Shown piece after piece: positions 1-12,062 of a stretch of 64,000 bases of DNA. A program made the translations under genes and the position numbers. The stretch is from positions 41,825 through 105,824 of the forward strand of contig JADJAL010000020.1 in NCBI GenBank assembly GCA_016704305.1, given 5' to 3'. The stretch's first letter is position 1. Every line of letters begins with the position of its first letter. Below the pieces are notes generated by a model. It saw nothing but the letters and a program-made list of their open reading frames with translations, had not been told where the DNA came from and made no database searches. The stretch is from Haliea sp. Its GTDB lineage: Bacteria > Pseudomonadota > Gammaproteobacteria > Pseudomonadales > Halieaceae.

Positions 1-500
1 ACACACCTCAGGGGGCGGTGTCGGTCCCAAAGCGTTCTGCAAGCGGCGGGCCGGCGGGCGGGCGGGGCGGCCCCCCCCGCCCCCTCGCGAACACAAAAAA
101 GCCCGGACCACCGGCCACCCCCCCGGGCGGCGCGGGGGGGCGGGGGCCCCACCGGCAGGGGGCCCGCCCCACTCCCCCGGCCGGGCGGGCGGGGCGGCGG
201 GGCGGGCGCCGCCCCCCCCCCGGCGCCCCCCCCCCCCCCCCCGGGGTTTTGGCGGGGTGCGGGGTTCCGGGCGGGGGTAGGGCGGGGGGCGCGGCCCCCC
301 CGGAAAAGCCCCCCCCCGCGGGAGACCGCGGGGGGGGTGCCGGCCCGGGCGGGGGGACCAGTTCTCTCCCGGGGTGGTTTTGTTCCGGGCCGGGGGGGGG
401 GGGGGGGGCGGGCCCGGCGACCGGCGGGGGGGAGGTAAACCCCCCCCCGAAAAAAAAAAGGGAGGGGTCGGGGCCCCCGACCACCCAGCGCGGAGGTTTC
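1..500. other. Low-complexity G/C homopolymer tract, probable contig-end artefact
   Basis: Almost pure runs of G and C (for example a run of more than 15 C near 223-242 and G runs near 390-410) with few A/T. The composition is abruptly unlike the ordinary coding DNA that begins near 505. Long open frames exist on both strands but they encode only Pro/Gly/Arg/Ala strings and lack any domain. I see no gene, promoter or repeat here and read it as low-quality sequence at a contig end; a genuine extreme-GC tract is less likely. Confidence 0.75.
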
Positions 501-546
501 ATATCCTCTATACTTTGGATTCATTTTTTACCACGAGCCTGTCGCC

Positions 547-3247
<2,701 letters not shown>

Positions 3248-4612
3248 ATGTCCGACACATGCATTGAATCCGACAGCCTGGGCGAGGTCGCCGTACCGGG
3301 CAGTGCGCTCTACGGTGCGCAGACGCAGCGGGCGCTCGACAATTTCCATATCGGCGGCATGCCGATGCCCGGCGCTTTCATCCGCGCACTCGGGCTGATC
3401 AAGGCCGCCGCCGCGCGCGCCAATGCGGAGTTGGGCTTGCTCGACCCTGCGGTGGCGCGCAGCATTAGCGACGCCGCACTGTGCATCGCGCAGGGGCAGT
3501 ACAGCGAACACTTTCCCGTCGATGTGTTCCAGACAGGCTCGGGCACCAGCACCAACATGAACGCGAATGAGGTGATCGCCACGCTGGCCAGCGCACAGTT
3601 GGGCCAGGGCGTACATCCCAACGACCACGTGAATTGCCGCCAGAGCAGCAACGACGTGATCCCCACCGCGATCCACGTGAGCGCGGAACTGGCGCTATCG
3701 AGTGCACTGATGCCGGCCCTGCACCGCCTTGCGGATGCGATAGCGCAACGCGAACTGGAATTGACAGACACCATCAAGACGGGGCGCACGCACCTGATGG
3801 ATGCGATGCCGCTCAGCCTGGCGCAGGAACTCTCGGGGTGGCGCGCGCAGCTGGCGCAGGCGGGACAGCGCATCGATGCCTCTCGCACGCAGCTGCGCCA
3901 ACTCGCCCAGGGCGCCACCGCCGTGGGCACCGGCGTCAACGCCGACCCGCGATTCGCCGCGCGTTTCTGCTTTTATCTCAACGAGAGCTGCGGGGTGACG
4001 TTCGAGCCCGCCGACAATTTCTTTGCCGCGCTCGCCAGCCAGGACGTTGCCGTCGCCGTCTCGGGGCAACTCAAATCACTGGCTGTCGCGCTGATGAAAA
4101 TCGCCAATGACCTGCGCTGGATGAACAGCGGGCCGTTGTCGGGACTCGCGGAAATCAGCCTCAAAGCACTGCAACCGGGCAGCAGCATCATGCCCGGCAA
4201 GGTCAACCCGGTGATTCCCGAGGCGGTGGCGATGGCGGCGGCCCAGGTGATAGGCAACGACACTGCGATCACCATCGGCGGGCAATCCGGCAACTTCCAG
4301 CTGAACGTGATGCTGCCGCTGATCGCGCACAACCTGTTGCAAAGCATCGCGCTGCTCGCCAACAGTTGCGACGCGCTGGCCGATCACTGCATCGCGGATT
4401 TTGTCGTGAACACCGCGAATATCGACGCCAACCTCGCGCGCAACCCGATCCTCGTCACTGCGCTCAACCGGGAGATCGGTTACAGCAAGGCCGCCGAGAT
4501 TGCCAAGCGCGCATACCGCGAGGGGCGGCCGATACTGGAGGTCGCGCAGGAGATGACTGACCTGTCGTCGGAAAAGCTGGCGCAGTTGCTAAATCCCAAG
4601 TCGCTCATTTAG
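3248..4612 (+). CDS. fumC: Class II fumarate hydratase
   Basis: Converts fumarate to L-malate; oxygen-stable, iron-free fumarase of the fumarase/aspartase superfamily, 454 residues (E. coli FumC is 467). Seen in order: QTGSGTSTNMNANEV near residue 95, SSNDVIPTAIH near 133, GRTHLMDAMPLSLAQE near 178, and the superfamily signature GSSIMPGKVNPV near 310, which carries the catalytic loop. The C-terminal small domain (LNREIGYSKAAEIAKRAY) is complete. I chose ATG 3248 because the fumarase family begins there and GGGAG lies about 9 bases upstream. The frame is open through into acnA, so a physical aconitase-fumarase fusion is possible on paper but an independent start is more likely. Confidence 0.93.
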   Translation: MSDTCIESDSLGEVAVPGSALYGAQTQRALDNFHIGGMPMPGAFIRALGLIKAAAARANAELGLLDPAVARSISDAALCIAQGQYSEHFPVDVFQTGSGTSTNMNANEVIATLASAQLGQGVHPNDHVNCRQSSNDVIPTAIHVSAELALSSALMPALHRLADAIAQRELELTDTIKTGRTHLMDAMPLSLAQELSGWRAQLAQAGQRIDASRTQLRQLAQGATAVGTGVNADPRFAARFCFYLNESCGVTFEPADNFFAALASQDVAVAVSGQLKSLAVALMKIANDLRWMNSGPLSGLAEISLKALQPGSSIMPGKVNPVIPEAVAMAAAQVIGNDTAITIGGQSGNFQLNVMLPLIAHNLLQSIALLANSCDALADHCIADFVVNTANIDANLARNPILVTALNREIGYSKAAEIAKRAYREGRPILEVAQEMTDLSSEKLAQLLNPKSLI

Positions 4613-4673
4613 CCATCACGCAAATCGATGCTTTGTCGATTGATCGGAACAAGGCAGTATGGGTGTTCGCGCC

Positions 4674-4750
4674 GGGCTCGGCTGTTGGGTGCGCAATCCG
4701 ACCGCTTCCCCGATACTCGCGGACGGATTGCGCACCCAACACCCGAGCCC
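4674..4750. repeat. 27-bp inverted repeat between convergent genes
   Basis: Left arm 4674-4700 and right arm 4724-4750 are reverse complements at 26 of 27 positions, around a 23-base loop. It sits between the 3' ends of fumC (+) and the glycine-zipper gene (-), where a bidirectional hairpin terminator or a REP-like element would be expected. There is no U-tract on either side, and the sequence does not share the core of the larger palindromes elsewhere in the window. Confidence 0.75.
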
Positions 4751-4765
4751 TCGTTACGAGCCGAC

Positions 4766-5323
4766 TTACTGAGTTTCAGATTCGTTCGCGCGAGACTCGC
4801 GCGCAATCACCAACTGCCCGTCCTGCACCGGAATGGTATCGCCGGGATCGTGATCGAGCCGCACTTTGCCCGGGACATCGCCGATCTTGTAATCCACGTT
4901 ATACGCCACCGTGCGCTCACTCTCGTCGTACACCGTTTTGCACACACGCTCGGTCGTCTGGTAGGTATCATTCTCCTGCAGGTGTTCCTGCGTTTTATTG
5001 CCGGCATAGCCGCCGGCTGCGGCGCCGGCAATTTTTGCCACGGTGTTTTTGCCACCACCACCGATGACATTTCCGAGCACGCCACCTGCGACCGCACCGA
5101 GCACGGTGCCCGCGATTTTATGTTTGTCCTTGACCGGCTCCTGCCTCGTCACCACCTTGTCCTCGCATTCCTCGCGCGGCGTTTTGATCGTCTCGGTCAC
5201 CGGTGTCACGGCGACAACCTGCGCATAGTCTGGCTCGCTCAGGATTTTGTAGCCGGCAAATCCACCCGCTGCCGTTGCCAGACCAGCACCCAATACTGTT
5301 CCCACCAACATTGATTTGTTCAT
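4766..5323 (-). CDS. Glycine-zipper envelope protein
   Basis: A 185-residue protein with a hydrophobic, Gly/Ala-rich N-terminus (MLVGTVLGAGLATAAGGFAG) and a second glycine-zipper segment (AGTVLGAVAGGVLGNVIGGG, then AKIAGAAAGGYAGNKTQ). This is the pattern of the 17-kDa surface antigen/YMGG-like glycine-zipper proteins, which associate with membranes. The C-terminal half is soluble and charged, with VERVCKTV-like and DYKIGDVPGKVRLDHDPG stretches that resemble a small beta domain. Start chosen at the ATG at 5323 because it opens directly into the hydrophobic segment; an in-frame extension upstream has no signal features. No lipobox cysteine is evident, so lipidation is not supported. Convergent with fumC. 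Confidence 0.7.
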   Translation of the reverse strand: MNKSMLVGTVLGAGLATAAGGFAGYKILSEPDYAQVVAVTPVTETIKTPREECEDKVVTRQEPVKDKHKIAGTVLGAVAGGVLGNVIGGGGKNTVAKIAGAAAGGYAGNKTQEHLQENDTYQTTERVCKTVYDESERTVAYNVDYKIGDVPGKVRLDHDPGDTIPVQDGQLVIARESRANESETQ

Positions 5324-5550
5324 AGCACTATCTCTTGGGTGTTCACCCAACCTGATTGTATGCCTTTCGTACACACTACAACACACTGGACAAGACGCAC
5401 CTGGCAATGCACAGGACAACTCGCCGGTTTAACTATGAATCCCGCAAAAGATTCATATCGGAAGAGTTGCGACGCCTGCTAATCGGCGCTGTAGCTGCGC
5501 TGCGCCCTGCGTTACGATGCGAACACAATAAAATTGTCTGCCGCTACCGG

Positions 5551-7635
5551 GTGAACGGCGTGATAAAACTTTTAAAATACTTTCTTTTTTCAACCCTCGT
5601 GCTGGTGGTCATCGCGGCTGCTGGCCTGCTGTGGCTGCGCTTTGAGTTTCAGCGGGTGCAAGTCGATGGCACCGATTTTGCCCTGTGGGAACAGGTGCCC
5701 GTGCGTTCACTGCAGGATGCGCCGAGACCAGCGCCGCCATGCGCGCAGCACTATCCGCACAACAAGGCCTGGTTCGGCGATCTCCATGTACACACTGCGG
5801 CGTCCTATGACGCCACTTCGTTCGGCGTCACCACCACGGTGGACCAGGCCTACCGTTTCGCGCGCGGCACCCCGCTGCCGATGCGCCTGCGCGGCGATCC
5901 CCCGGAGTATCAGCCGCCCGTGTTGCAGATCACCACGCCGCTGGACTTTGTCGCGGTGACCGATCACGCCGAAGCGCTGGGCGAAACCCGGCTGTGCTAC
6001 ACGCAGGGCGCGCAGGGTTACGACAGCCTGGTGTGCGCGCTCTATCGAGGCGACGTGCGCGTACCGCTCGGCGAGCGCCTGCAGTCACTGGTGCGCCTTG
6101 CAAGCTTTGCCGTCTTCGGCCAGGACCGTTCCACCCGTGTGTGCGGCGCCGATGGTTCACTGTGCCGCGACAAGGCGATTTCCGTGTGGCATGAAAACCA
6201 GCTCAGCACCGAAGCCTTCCAGGACCACAGCGCGAACTGCGAGTTCACCACGTTCCACGCCTATGAATACACGCTGGCGGAAGAGGCCTCCAACCTGCAT
6301 CGCAACGTGATTTTTAAATCGAGCACGGTGCCGCAGGCGGCGCTCAGTGCGAAGGATGCGCCCACGCCCGAATTGCTGTGGCAGTGGCTGGACCAGGTCT
6401 GCATCGCCGGCAACGAACAGTGCGACGCGCTCGCCATTCCGCACAACAGCAACTGGAGCAGCGGCCGCATGTGGTTTCCGTATTCCAATCGGGACATCCC
6501 GCTCGCGCAACAACAGGCCGAAGCAGCGCTGCGCGCGCGTTTGGAGCCGCTGGCCGAAGTGATGCAGATCAAGGGCGACTCCGAATGCCGCAACGGCATC
6601 GGCAGCGTGCTGGGCAGCGCCGATGAGTTCTGCGATTTTGAAAAGCTGCGACCCGCCAGTGAGGTCATCGAGGACTGCGGCGAGCAAGTCTCCGCTGGCG
6701 GCATGATGCTGAAGGGCTGCGCATCACGCTACAGCTTCGTGCGCTACGCGCTCACCGCCGGACTGGCGGAGGAAGCAAAGCTGGGCGTCAATCCGTTCAG
6801 CTTCGGCATCGTCGCCTCCACCGACACGCATATCGGCGCGCCAGGAGCGGTCACCGAAAAGGGCTACCAGGGTTCGCACGGCAATGACCGCAATATGGAG
6901 GACCGCCTGATCAGCAAGATCGAAGTGCCCGGCGATGTCGCGACCGGCTCACCCGTGCGCTACAACCCCGGCGGCCTCGCCGGCATCTATGCGCGCGAGA
7001 ACAGCCGCCGCGCCCTGTTCGAGGCGATGCAGCGGCGCGAGACATTCGGCACCAGCGGGCCGCGCATTGAACCGCGCTTCTTCGCCGGCTGGAACTTAAG
7101 CGAGGACATCTGCCAGGGCAGCAACTACCTGGCGGACGCGTATCGCGACGGCGTGCCGATGGGCAGCTACCTGCCGCCGGCGGCGACGGGTGCGCAGGGC
7201 AGCGGCCCGGTGTTTGTCGCCTCCGCCACGCATGACCCGCAGGGCGGCGGCAACCTGCTGCAGCGCATCCAGATCATCAAGGGCTGGATAGACAGCGAGG
7301 GCCGCACTCACCAGGCGGTGTTCGACATCGCCGGTGCGGCGACGGGCGAGGCCAGCGTGGACCCGCGCACCTGCGCCGTCTCCGGCAAGGGCTTTACCCA
7401 ACTCTGCGCCACGTGGCGGGACCCGGAATTCGATCCCGCGCTCGCCGCCGTGTACTACGCGCGGGTACTGGAAAACCCCAGTTGCCGCTGGAGCCACTAC
7501 GACTGCCTGACGCTCCCCGAAGCACAGCGACCGCCCAGCTGCTCTGACCCGGCGCTACCCTGGCAGGTGCAGGAGCGCGCCTGGACGTCACCGATCTGGT
7601 ATCGGCCCGTCCCGGGCGGACCCGCGCCCGGGTGA
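5551..7635 (+). CDS. DUF3604 family protein with N-terminal membrane anchor
   Basis: About 694 residues. A single N-terminal transmembrane segment (FLFSTLVLVVIAAAGLLWL) is followed by a large extracytoplasmic domain. WFGDLHVHTAASYDA and VAVTDHAEALGETRLC are the HxH and DHAE motifs that mark DUF3604, a PHP-like predicted metal-dependent hydrolase family; the two regions would contribute metal ligands. Other conserved blocks are SNWSSGRMW and ASTDTHIGAPG. Substrate is unknown for the family. No ATG has a good ribosome site; GTG at 5551 or 5560, just before the membrane segment, fits best, while ATG 5356 or 5407 would add an implausible Arg-rich leader. Ends near 7635, about 110 bases before ppx on the same strand. 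Confidence 0.8.
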   Translation: MNGVIKLLKYFLFSTLVLVVIAAAGLLWLRFEFQRVQVDGTDFALWEQVPVRSLQDAPRPAPPCAQHYPHNKAWFGDLHVHTAASYDATSFGVTTTVDQAYRFARGTPLPMRLRGDPPEYQPPVLQITTPLDFVAVTDHAEALGETRLCYTQGAQGYDSLVCALYRGDVRVPLGERLQSLVRLASFAVFGQDRSTRVCGADGSLCRDKAISVWHENQLSTEAFQDHSANCEFTTFHAYEYTLAEEASNLHRNVIFKSSTVPQAALSAKDAPTPELLWQWLDQVCIAGNEQCDALAIPHNSNWSSGRMWFPYSNRDIPLAQQQAEAALRARLEPLAEVMQIKGDSECRNGIGSVLGSADEFCDFEKLRPASEVIEDCGEQVSAGGMMLKGCASRYSFVRYALTAGLAEEAKLGVNPFSFGIVASTDTHIGAPGAVTEKGYQGSHGNDRNMEDRLISKIEVPGDVATGSPVRYNPGGLAGIYARENSRRALFEAMQRRETFGTSGPRIEPRFFAGWNLSEDICQGSNYLADAYRDGVPMGSYLPPAATGAQGSGPVFVASATHDPQGGGNLLQRIQIIKGWIDSEGRTHQAVFDIAGAATGEASVDPRTCAVSGKGFTQLCATWRDPEFDPALAAVYYARVLENPSCRWSHYDCLTLPEAQRPPSCSDPALPWQVQERAWTSPIWYRPVPGGPAPG

Positions 7636-7746
7636 GCCATCCACTACACCGCTCAATCACGCTAAAGCCGGCAGCGAAGATGTGTGATTGTCACAAGATT
7701 CCATTACCATATGCGCCTGGCGCGCGACCCAAGGAAACCCTGAACA

Positions 7747-9255
7747 TTGGACGTAGACAAGCAGGAACAACTCCCGGACGGCAGTTTACTGGCAGCGATA
7801 GATCTCGGCAGTAACTCGTTCCACCTCATCATCGCGAAGATTGAACACGGTGAACTGCGACCAGTGGAGGCGCTCGCTGAAAAAGTGCAACTTGGCGCCG
7901 GGCTGCAAAACGACCTGCTCACCAATGAAGCGATCCAGCGCGGCCTCGAGTGCCTGTCGCGCTTTGCGCAATTGCTCGGCAGGGTAGGACCGGAACGCGT
8001 GCGGGTGGTCGGCACGCACGCACTGCGGGTGGCGAAAAACCGCCGCGCCTTCACCGTTCCCGCCAAGCGCATCCTCGGCACCCGGGTGGATGTGATTTAC
8101 GGTCTTGAAGAGGCGCGACTGGTCTATCTCGGGGTCGCGCATACGCTGGCGGATGACGCACAGTCGCGCCTCGTCATCGACATCGGCGGCGGCAGCACCG
8201 AATGCATTGTCGGCCAGCGCTTCGAACCGCAGGCGATGGAGAGCCTGCAGATGGGCTGCGTCTCCTACGGGCGCGCCTATTTTGCCGGCGGCCGTATCAG
8301 CCGCGGCAACTACCGCAAGGCATACGAGCAGGCGCGGGCGGAGATCTACCGCATTCGCCACCGCTTCAACGCCAAACACTGGGTGGAATGCGTGGGCTCC
8401 TCCGGCACGCTGCAGGCGATTGAAACAATACTGACGCAAAACAAGTGGGAGGAAGGTGGCATCTCGCGCGCCGGCCTCGCCACGCTGGAAAAGCGCCTGC
8501 TCAAATTCAAACAGATGGAGAGCATTGAGCTGGACGGCCTGGCGGCACCCCGGCGCAATGTCATCCTGCCCGGCGTCGCCATCGCCAGCGCGCTGTTCGA
8601 CGTGCTGGGGATAGAGCGTATGCGCACCTCGCGCGGCGCGCTGCGCGAGGGCGTGATTTACGACCTGATGGGACGGCTCAGCCACGAGGATGTGCGCGAA
8701 CGCACGGTGAACGCGCTGATGCAGCGCTATGCGGTCGATGCCAATACGGCTGACATCGTCGAACGCCGGGCGCGCACGTTTTACCAGGCGACCTGTGTGA
8801 ATTGGCAGCTCAGCGCCTATGACTGGGACCTGCTGCACTGGTTGTCCCGCACGCACGAAATCGGCATGGCGATTGCGCACAAGCATTTCAATCGCCACTC
8901 CGCCTACGTCCTGCGCAATGCGGATCTACCCGGGTTCTCGCAGGAAGAGCAGGAGTTGCTCGCCGTCCTGGCGCTCGGTCAACGCGGCAAGCTCGGGGCC
9001 GATTTTTTTGCCGAGGTTGCCGACACCGAGATGTCGCGCATCCTTTACATGCTCACCATTATTCGCCTGGCGAGCTGTTTCAAGTACGTGGAAATCCTGG
9101 AGCAACTACCGGACTTTTCCATCGAGGCGGGAGACAGGTCGCTGGCGCTGGCATTCCCCAAAGGTTGGCTCGCCACGCACCCCCTGACCGAACGGGAACT
9201 GGGCGCGGAACAAGTGGTGCTGGGGAAGGCCGGGCTGAAACTGACGATAAGCTGA
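7747..9255 (+). CDS. ppx: Ppx/GppA family exopolyphosphatase / pppGpp phosphohydrolase
   Basis: Cytoplasmic ASKHA-fold phosphatase of 502 residues, matching E. coli Ppx (about 513) and GppA (about 494). LLAAIDLGSNSFHLIIAKIE at residues 14-33 is the first phosphate-binding motif and VIDIGGGSTECIVG the second. The C-terminal HD-like region (HWLSRTHEIGMAIAHKHFNRHSAYVLRNADL) is present, as in full-length Ppx rather than the short domain-only forms. The start is a TTG at 7747 preceded by AAGGAA at suitable spacing. Family members hydrolyse terminal phosphates of polyphosphate or pppGpp; sequence alone does not separate the two activities. Convergent with the alpha/beta hydrolase. Confidence 0.9.
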   Translation: MDVDKQEQLPDGSLLAAIDLGSNSFHLIIAKIEHGELRPVEALAEKVQLGAGLQNDLLTNEAIQRGLECLSRFAQLLGRVGPERVRVVGTHALRVAKNRRAFTVPAKRILGTRVDVIYGLEEARLVYLGVAHTLADDAQSRLVIDIGGGSTECIVGQRFEPQAMESLQMGCVSYGRAYFAGGRISRGNYRKAYEQARAEIYRIRHRFNAKHWVECVGSSGTLQAIETILTQNKWEEGGISRAGLATLEKRLLKFKQMESIELDGLAAPRRNVILPGVAIASALFDVLGIERMRTSRGALREGVIYDLMGRLSHEDVRERTVNALMQRYAVDANTADIVERRARTFYQATCVNWQLSAYDWDLLHWLSRTHEIGMAIAHKHFNRHSAYVLRNADLPGFSQEEQELLAVLALGQRGKLGADFFAEVADTEMSRILYMLTIIRLASCFKYVEILEQLPDFSIEAGDRSLALAFPKGWLATHPLTERELGAEQVVLGKAGLKLTIS

Positions 9256-9292
9256 AACACCGGAGCTTGACCATAATCCAGTGCCACTAGAA

Positions 9293-10267
9293 TCAAATAC
9301 GCTCCTGAATATCCCGAAGATAATCCAACAGTATCGCGTTGACGGCATCCGAGGCTTCGAGCTGCACCATATGGCCAGCGCCCGGAATCATGCGCACGTC
9401 GCGCAAGTCGGGGAAGATCGCGCGCATCAGGCCGATGGGATCGTCGCCGTGAAAGCCCTCCAGGTCGACATCGTGCTCACTGCCGAGGAAGTACGCGGGC
9501 ACCGCGCTCTGCACGCCTTCAAACGGCTTGCGCTGCGCCCACTTTAAATCGAAAGAGCGGTACCAGTTGAGGCCGCCGGTGAAGCCGCTGCGACTGTACT
9601 CGCTGACAAAAAACTCCAGCTCCAGCTCCGACAGCCACGGCCACGGCAGTGGCGGCGGTTCGGCCATCGCGTCGATGTAGGACGTGCCGGGCGGGTAATT
9701 GAACACATCGAAATAATTGCCGGCACCGCTCAAGGTATGGAACACCTTGTGCAGGAAGCGGCGCGGTTGCGCAGCCAGCTCCTCATCCGCGCGCGGCGGC
9801 ACGCGAAAATATTCGATGTGCAGGAAGTGCTCCTGCGCGATGCGCCGGTATTCGGTGAGCGGCGGCTCTTCGGGGTTGTGCGGCGCGGCGGGATTCTCCA
9901 GGCCGATCACCGCGATCACGCGCGCGGGGTGCCGAAGCGCCAGGTCATAAATCGCAAACGCACCGAAATCGAGGCCGGCGAACACGGCGCGCTCCACGCC
10001 GAGATGGTCGAGCAGGCCCAGCAGGTCGGCGGTGATGTGGTCAATGTCGTAGTCAGCAGGATCGGGCGGCGCCTCGGTCTGCCCCAGGCCGCGCATGTCG
10101 GGGGCGATCACCCGGTAACCTGCGGCGGCCAGCGCGCTGATCTGCCGATGCCAGCTGAACCACAGGTGCGGAAAGCCGTGGCACAGCACGACCGGCATCC
10201 CCTCCCCCTGCTCCACGTAATGCATGTGGATGCCGTTGATGGTGGCGTGATGATGCTGCCAGTTCAC
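9293..10267 (-). CDS. Alpha/beta hydrolase, epoxide hydrolase/haloalkane dehalogenase-like
   Basis: About 324 residues. The oxyanion motif HGFPHLWFSW near residue 31, the strand RVIAPDMRGLGQTEAP, and the nucleophile elbow AGLDFGAFAIYDLAL identify an epoxide hydrolase-like alpha/beta hydrolase with an Asp nucleophile. The catalytic His is probably the one in GAGHMVQLEASDAV close to the C-terminus. The cap region (residues about 130-230) is rich in aromatic residues, which suggests a hydrophobic substrate; none can be named. I prefer GTG 10267 as start because GGGGG lies 9 bases upstream, whereas the TTG 9 bases further upstream would abut that site. It is separated from the upstream amtB by a strong terminator, so it is probably transcribed on its own. 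Confidence 0.8.
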   Translation of the reverse strand: MNWQHHHATINGIHMHYVEQGEGMPVVLCHGFPHLWFSWHRQISALAAAGYRVIAPDMRGLGQTEAPPDPADYDIDHITADLLGLLDHLGVERAVFAGLDFGAFAIYDLALRHPARVIAVIGLENPAAPHNPEEPPLTEYRRIAQEHFLHIEYFRVPPRADEELAAQPRRFLHKVFHTLSGAGNYFDVFNYPPGTSYIDAMAEPPPLPWPWLSELELEFFVSEYSRSGFTGGLNWYRSFDLKWAQRKPFEGVQSAVPAYFLGSEHDVDLEGFHGDDPIGLMRAIFPDLRDVRMIPGAGHMVQLEASDAVNAILLDYLRDIQERI

Positions 10268-10284
10268 GATATTCAACCCCCGAT

Positions 10285-10306
10285 AAAAAAGGCCACCGAA
10301 GTGGCC
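10285..10306 (-). terminator. Rho-independent terminator of the glnK-amtB operon
   Basis: Read on the minus strand: a 7-bp stem AGGCCAC/GTGGCCT closed by a TTCG tetraloop and followed immediately by six T. Textbook intrinsic terminator, located 31 bases after the amtB stop codon. Confidence 0.92.
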
Positions 10307-10336
10307 TGTGTTGCAAGCTGGCCGTTACTGCATGGC

Positions 10337-11656
10337 CTACAAGTCGTATCCGCGCTCGTCGTGCAGCGCCAGGTCGAGCCCCCGGTTCTCGTCTTCCGCG
10401 TCGATGCGCAGTCCGACCAGTGCATTGACCAGCTTGAGGATGACGAAGGTCACGACGGCGGTGTACACAAACGTCGCGACCACACCGGTCGCCTGCACCG
10501 ACAGTTGGCCGCCGATGCTGTCGATGCCCTCCGAGAAGCCGTTGCCGCTGAAGATGCCGAGTTGAGTAGAGGCGAACACACCCGCCAGCAGCGTGCCCAA
10601 TATGCCGCCGACACCGTGCACGGGAAACACGTCCAGGCTGTCGTCCACGCGCAATACGTTGCGCAGCAGGTTGGTCGCGAAATAGCAGATAACACCGGCG
10701 CTCAGGCCGATGACCACCGCAGCAGCGGGGCCGACAGAACCGGAGGCGGGCGTGATAGTGCCGAGGCCAGCCACCATGCCGGTGACGATACCGAGTACCG
10801 AGGGCTTGCCATGGCGCACCCATTCCATCGTCATCCACGCCAGGGCGCCGCAAGCAGCGGACAGGTGGGTCACCAGCATCGCCATCGCCGCCGTGTTGTT
10901 GGCGCCCAGTGCCGAGCCGGCGTTAAACCCGAACCAGCCGACCCACAGCATGCCGGCTCCGGCCACTGTAATCGTCAGGTTGTGCGGCGGCATCGCCACC
11001 GTGCCGAAGCCTTTGCGTGGTCCCACGACCAGTGCGGCCACCAATGCCGCAACGGCTGCGGTAATGTGCACCACGGTGCCGCCGGCGAAATCCTTCAGGC
11101 CCATCGCACCCAGCCAGCCGCCGCCCCACACCCAATGGCAGACCGGCGCGTACACGACCAGCATCCAGATTGAGCAGAAGATCAGCATCGCCGAAAAACG
11201 CATGCGCTCGGCGAACGCGCCCACGATCAGCGCCGGCGTAATGATGGCGAACGTCATCTGGAAGATCGCGAACAAACTGGTGGGAATCGTGCCGGTCATC
11301 GAATCGACGGTGACGGCGGAAAACAACACATTGCCGAAATCACCGATAAACGGCCCCTGTTCGACACCCGCGCTGCCAAAGGCAATGGTATAGCCCACCA
11401 CAAACCACAGCACCGACATCAGGCAGGTGAGCGCGAAACACTGCATCAGCACCGACAGCACGTTTTTGACCCGCACAAGGCCGGCGTAAAACAGCGACAG
11501 CCCCGGAATCGTCATAAACAACACCAGGGCGGTGGAGGTCAGTATCCACGCGGTGTCAGCGCCGTTCAGTTCGTCGGCGCGGGCACCGGTTGCGGCCAGC
11601 GACAAGAGTGCGAACGGTAGAAGGTTGAACCGCCATGTTCTCAAAAAGGGCGCCAT
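10337..11656 (-). CDS. amtB: Ammonium transporter AmtB
   Basis: Inner-membrane ammonium channel of 439 residues with a cleavable N-terminal signal (mature start near ADELNGADTAW) and about 11 transmembrane segments, as in E. coli AmtB. Conserved blocks include GLSLFYAGLVRVKNVLS, FAIITPALIVGAFAERMRFS (first phenylalanine gate region), and two pore histidines, in VHITAAVAALVAALVVG and FPVHGVGGILGTLLAG. The C-terminal cytoplasmic tail (LRIDAEDENRGLDLALHDERG) is the segment that contacts the PII protein. GAGG lies about 10 bases before ATG 11656. The start is 2 bases after the glnK stop, so the two are cotranscribed and a terminator follows at 10285-10306. Confidence 0.95.
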   Translation of the reverse strand: MAPFLRTWRFNLLPFALLSLAATGARADELNGADTAWILTSTALVLFMTIPGLSLFYAGLVRVKNVLSVLMQCFALTCLMSVLWFVVGYTIAFGSAGVEQGPFIGDFGNVLFSAVTVDSMTGTIPTSLFAIFQMTFAIITPALIVGAFAERMRFSAMLIFCSIWMLVVYAPVCHWVWGGGWLGAMGLKDFAGGTVVHITAAVAALVAALVVGPRKGFGTVAMPPHNLTITVAGAGMLWVGWFGFNAGSALGANNTAAMAMLVTHLSAACGALAWMTMEWVRHGKPSVLGIVTGMVAGLGTITPASGSVGPAAAVVIGLSAGVICYFATNLLRNVLRVDDSLDVFPVHGVGGILGTLLAGVFASTQLGIFSGNGFSEGIDSIGGQLSVQATGVVATFVYTAVVTFVILKLVNALVGLRIDAEDENRGLDLALHDERGYDL

Positions 11657-11658
11657 CG

Positions 11659-11997
11659 CTAGAGTGCCTCCTCTCCGGTTTCACCCGTGCGGATGCGGAT
11701 ACTCTGCTCCAGCGGCGTCACAAAAATCTTGCCGTCGCCGATCTTGCCGGTGCTGGCAGCATTGCATATCGCTTCAATGGCAGCTTCCACCTGGTGATCC
11801 GCAATGCCAATCTGAATTTTCACCTTGGGCTGGAATTCGACCAGGTATTCGGCGCCCCGGTACAGTTCGGTATGGCCCTTCTGGCGTCCATAGCCCTTCA
11901 CTTCTTCGACGGTCATACCCATGATGCCGATTTGTTGCAGCGCATCACGAACGTCATCAAGCTTGAACGGCTTGATGATTGCGGTCATCATCTTCAT
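11659..11997 (-). CDS. glnK: Nitrogen regulatory protein PII (GlnK type)
   Basis: 112-residue trimeric PII signal protein that senses 2-oxoglutarate and ATP/ADP and blocks AmtB. The T-loop KGHTELYRGAEYLVEF carries the tyrosine that GlnD uridylylates (Tyr51 in E. coli, here within ELYRGAEY). The B-loop TGKIGDGKIFV and C-terminal RTGETGEEAL are also typical. It is immediately upstream of amtB, the classic gammaproteobacterial arrangement. AGGGAA precedes ATG 11997. A sigma-54-like promoter and an NtrC-like site lie upstream (12063-12120). Confidence 0.96.
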   Translation of the reverse strand: MKMMTAIIKPFKLDDVRDALQQIGIMGMTVEEVKGYGRQKGHTELYRGAEYLVEFQPKVKIQIGIADHQVEAAIEAICNAASTGKIGDGKIFVTPLEQSIRIRTGETGEEAL

Positions 11998-12062
11998 GCT
12001 ATTCCCTCACGATTACATGGCCCCCGCTGGTTTATACGTTATCGACTGACAGGGGTTATGGT

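Noticed and set aside
10337..11656. Long frames on the opposite strand of amtB and of several other genes
   Set aside because: They overlap strongly conserved genes in the shadow frame and have no domain; such antisense frames are usual in GC-rich DNA.
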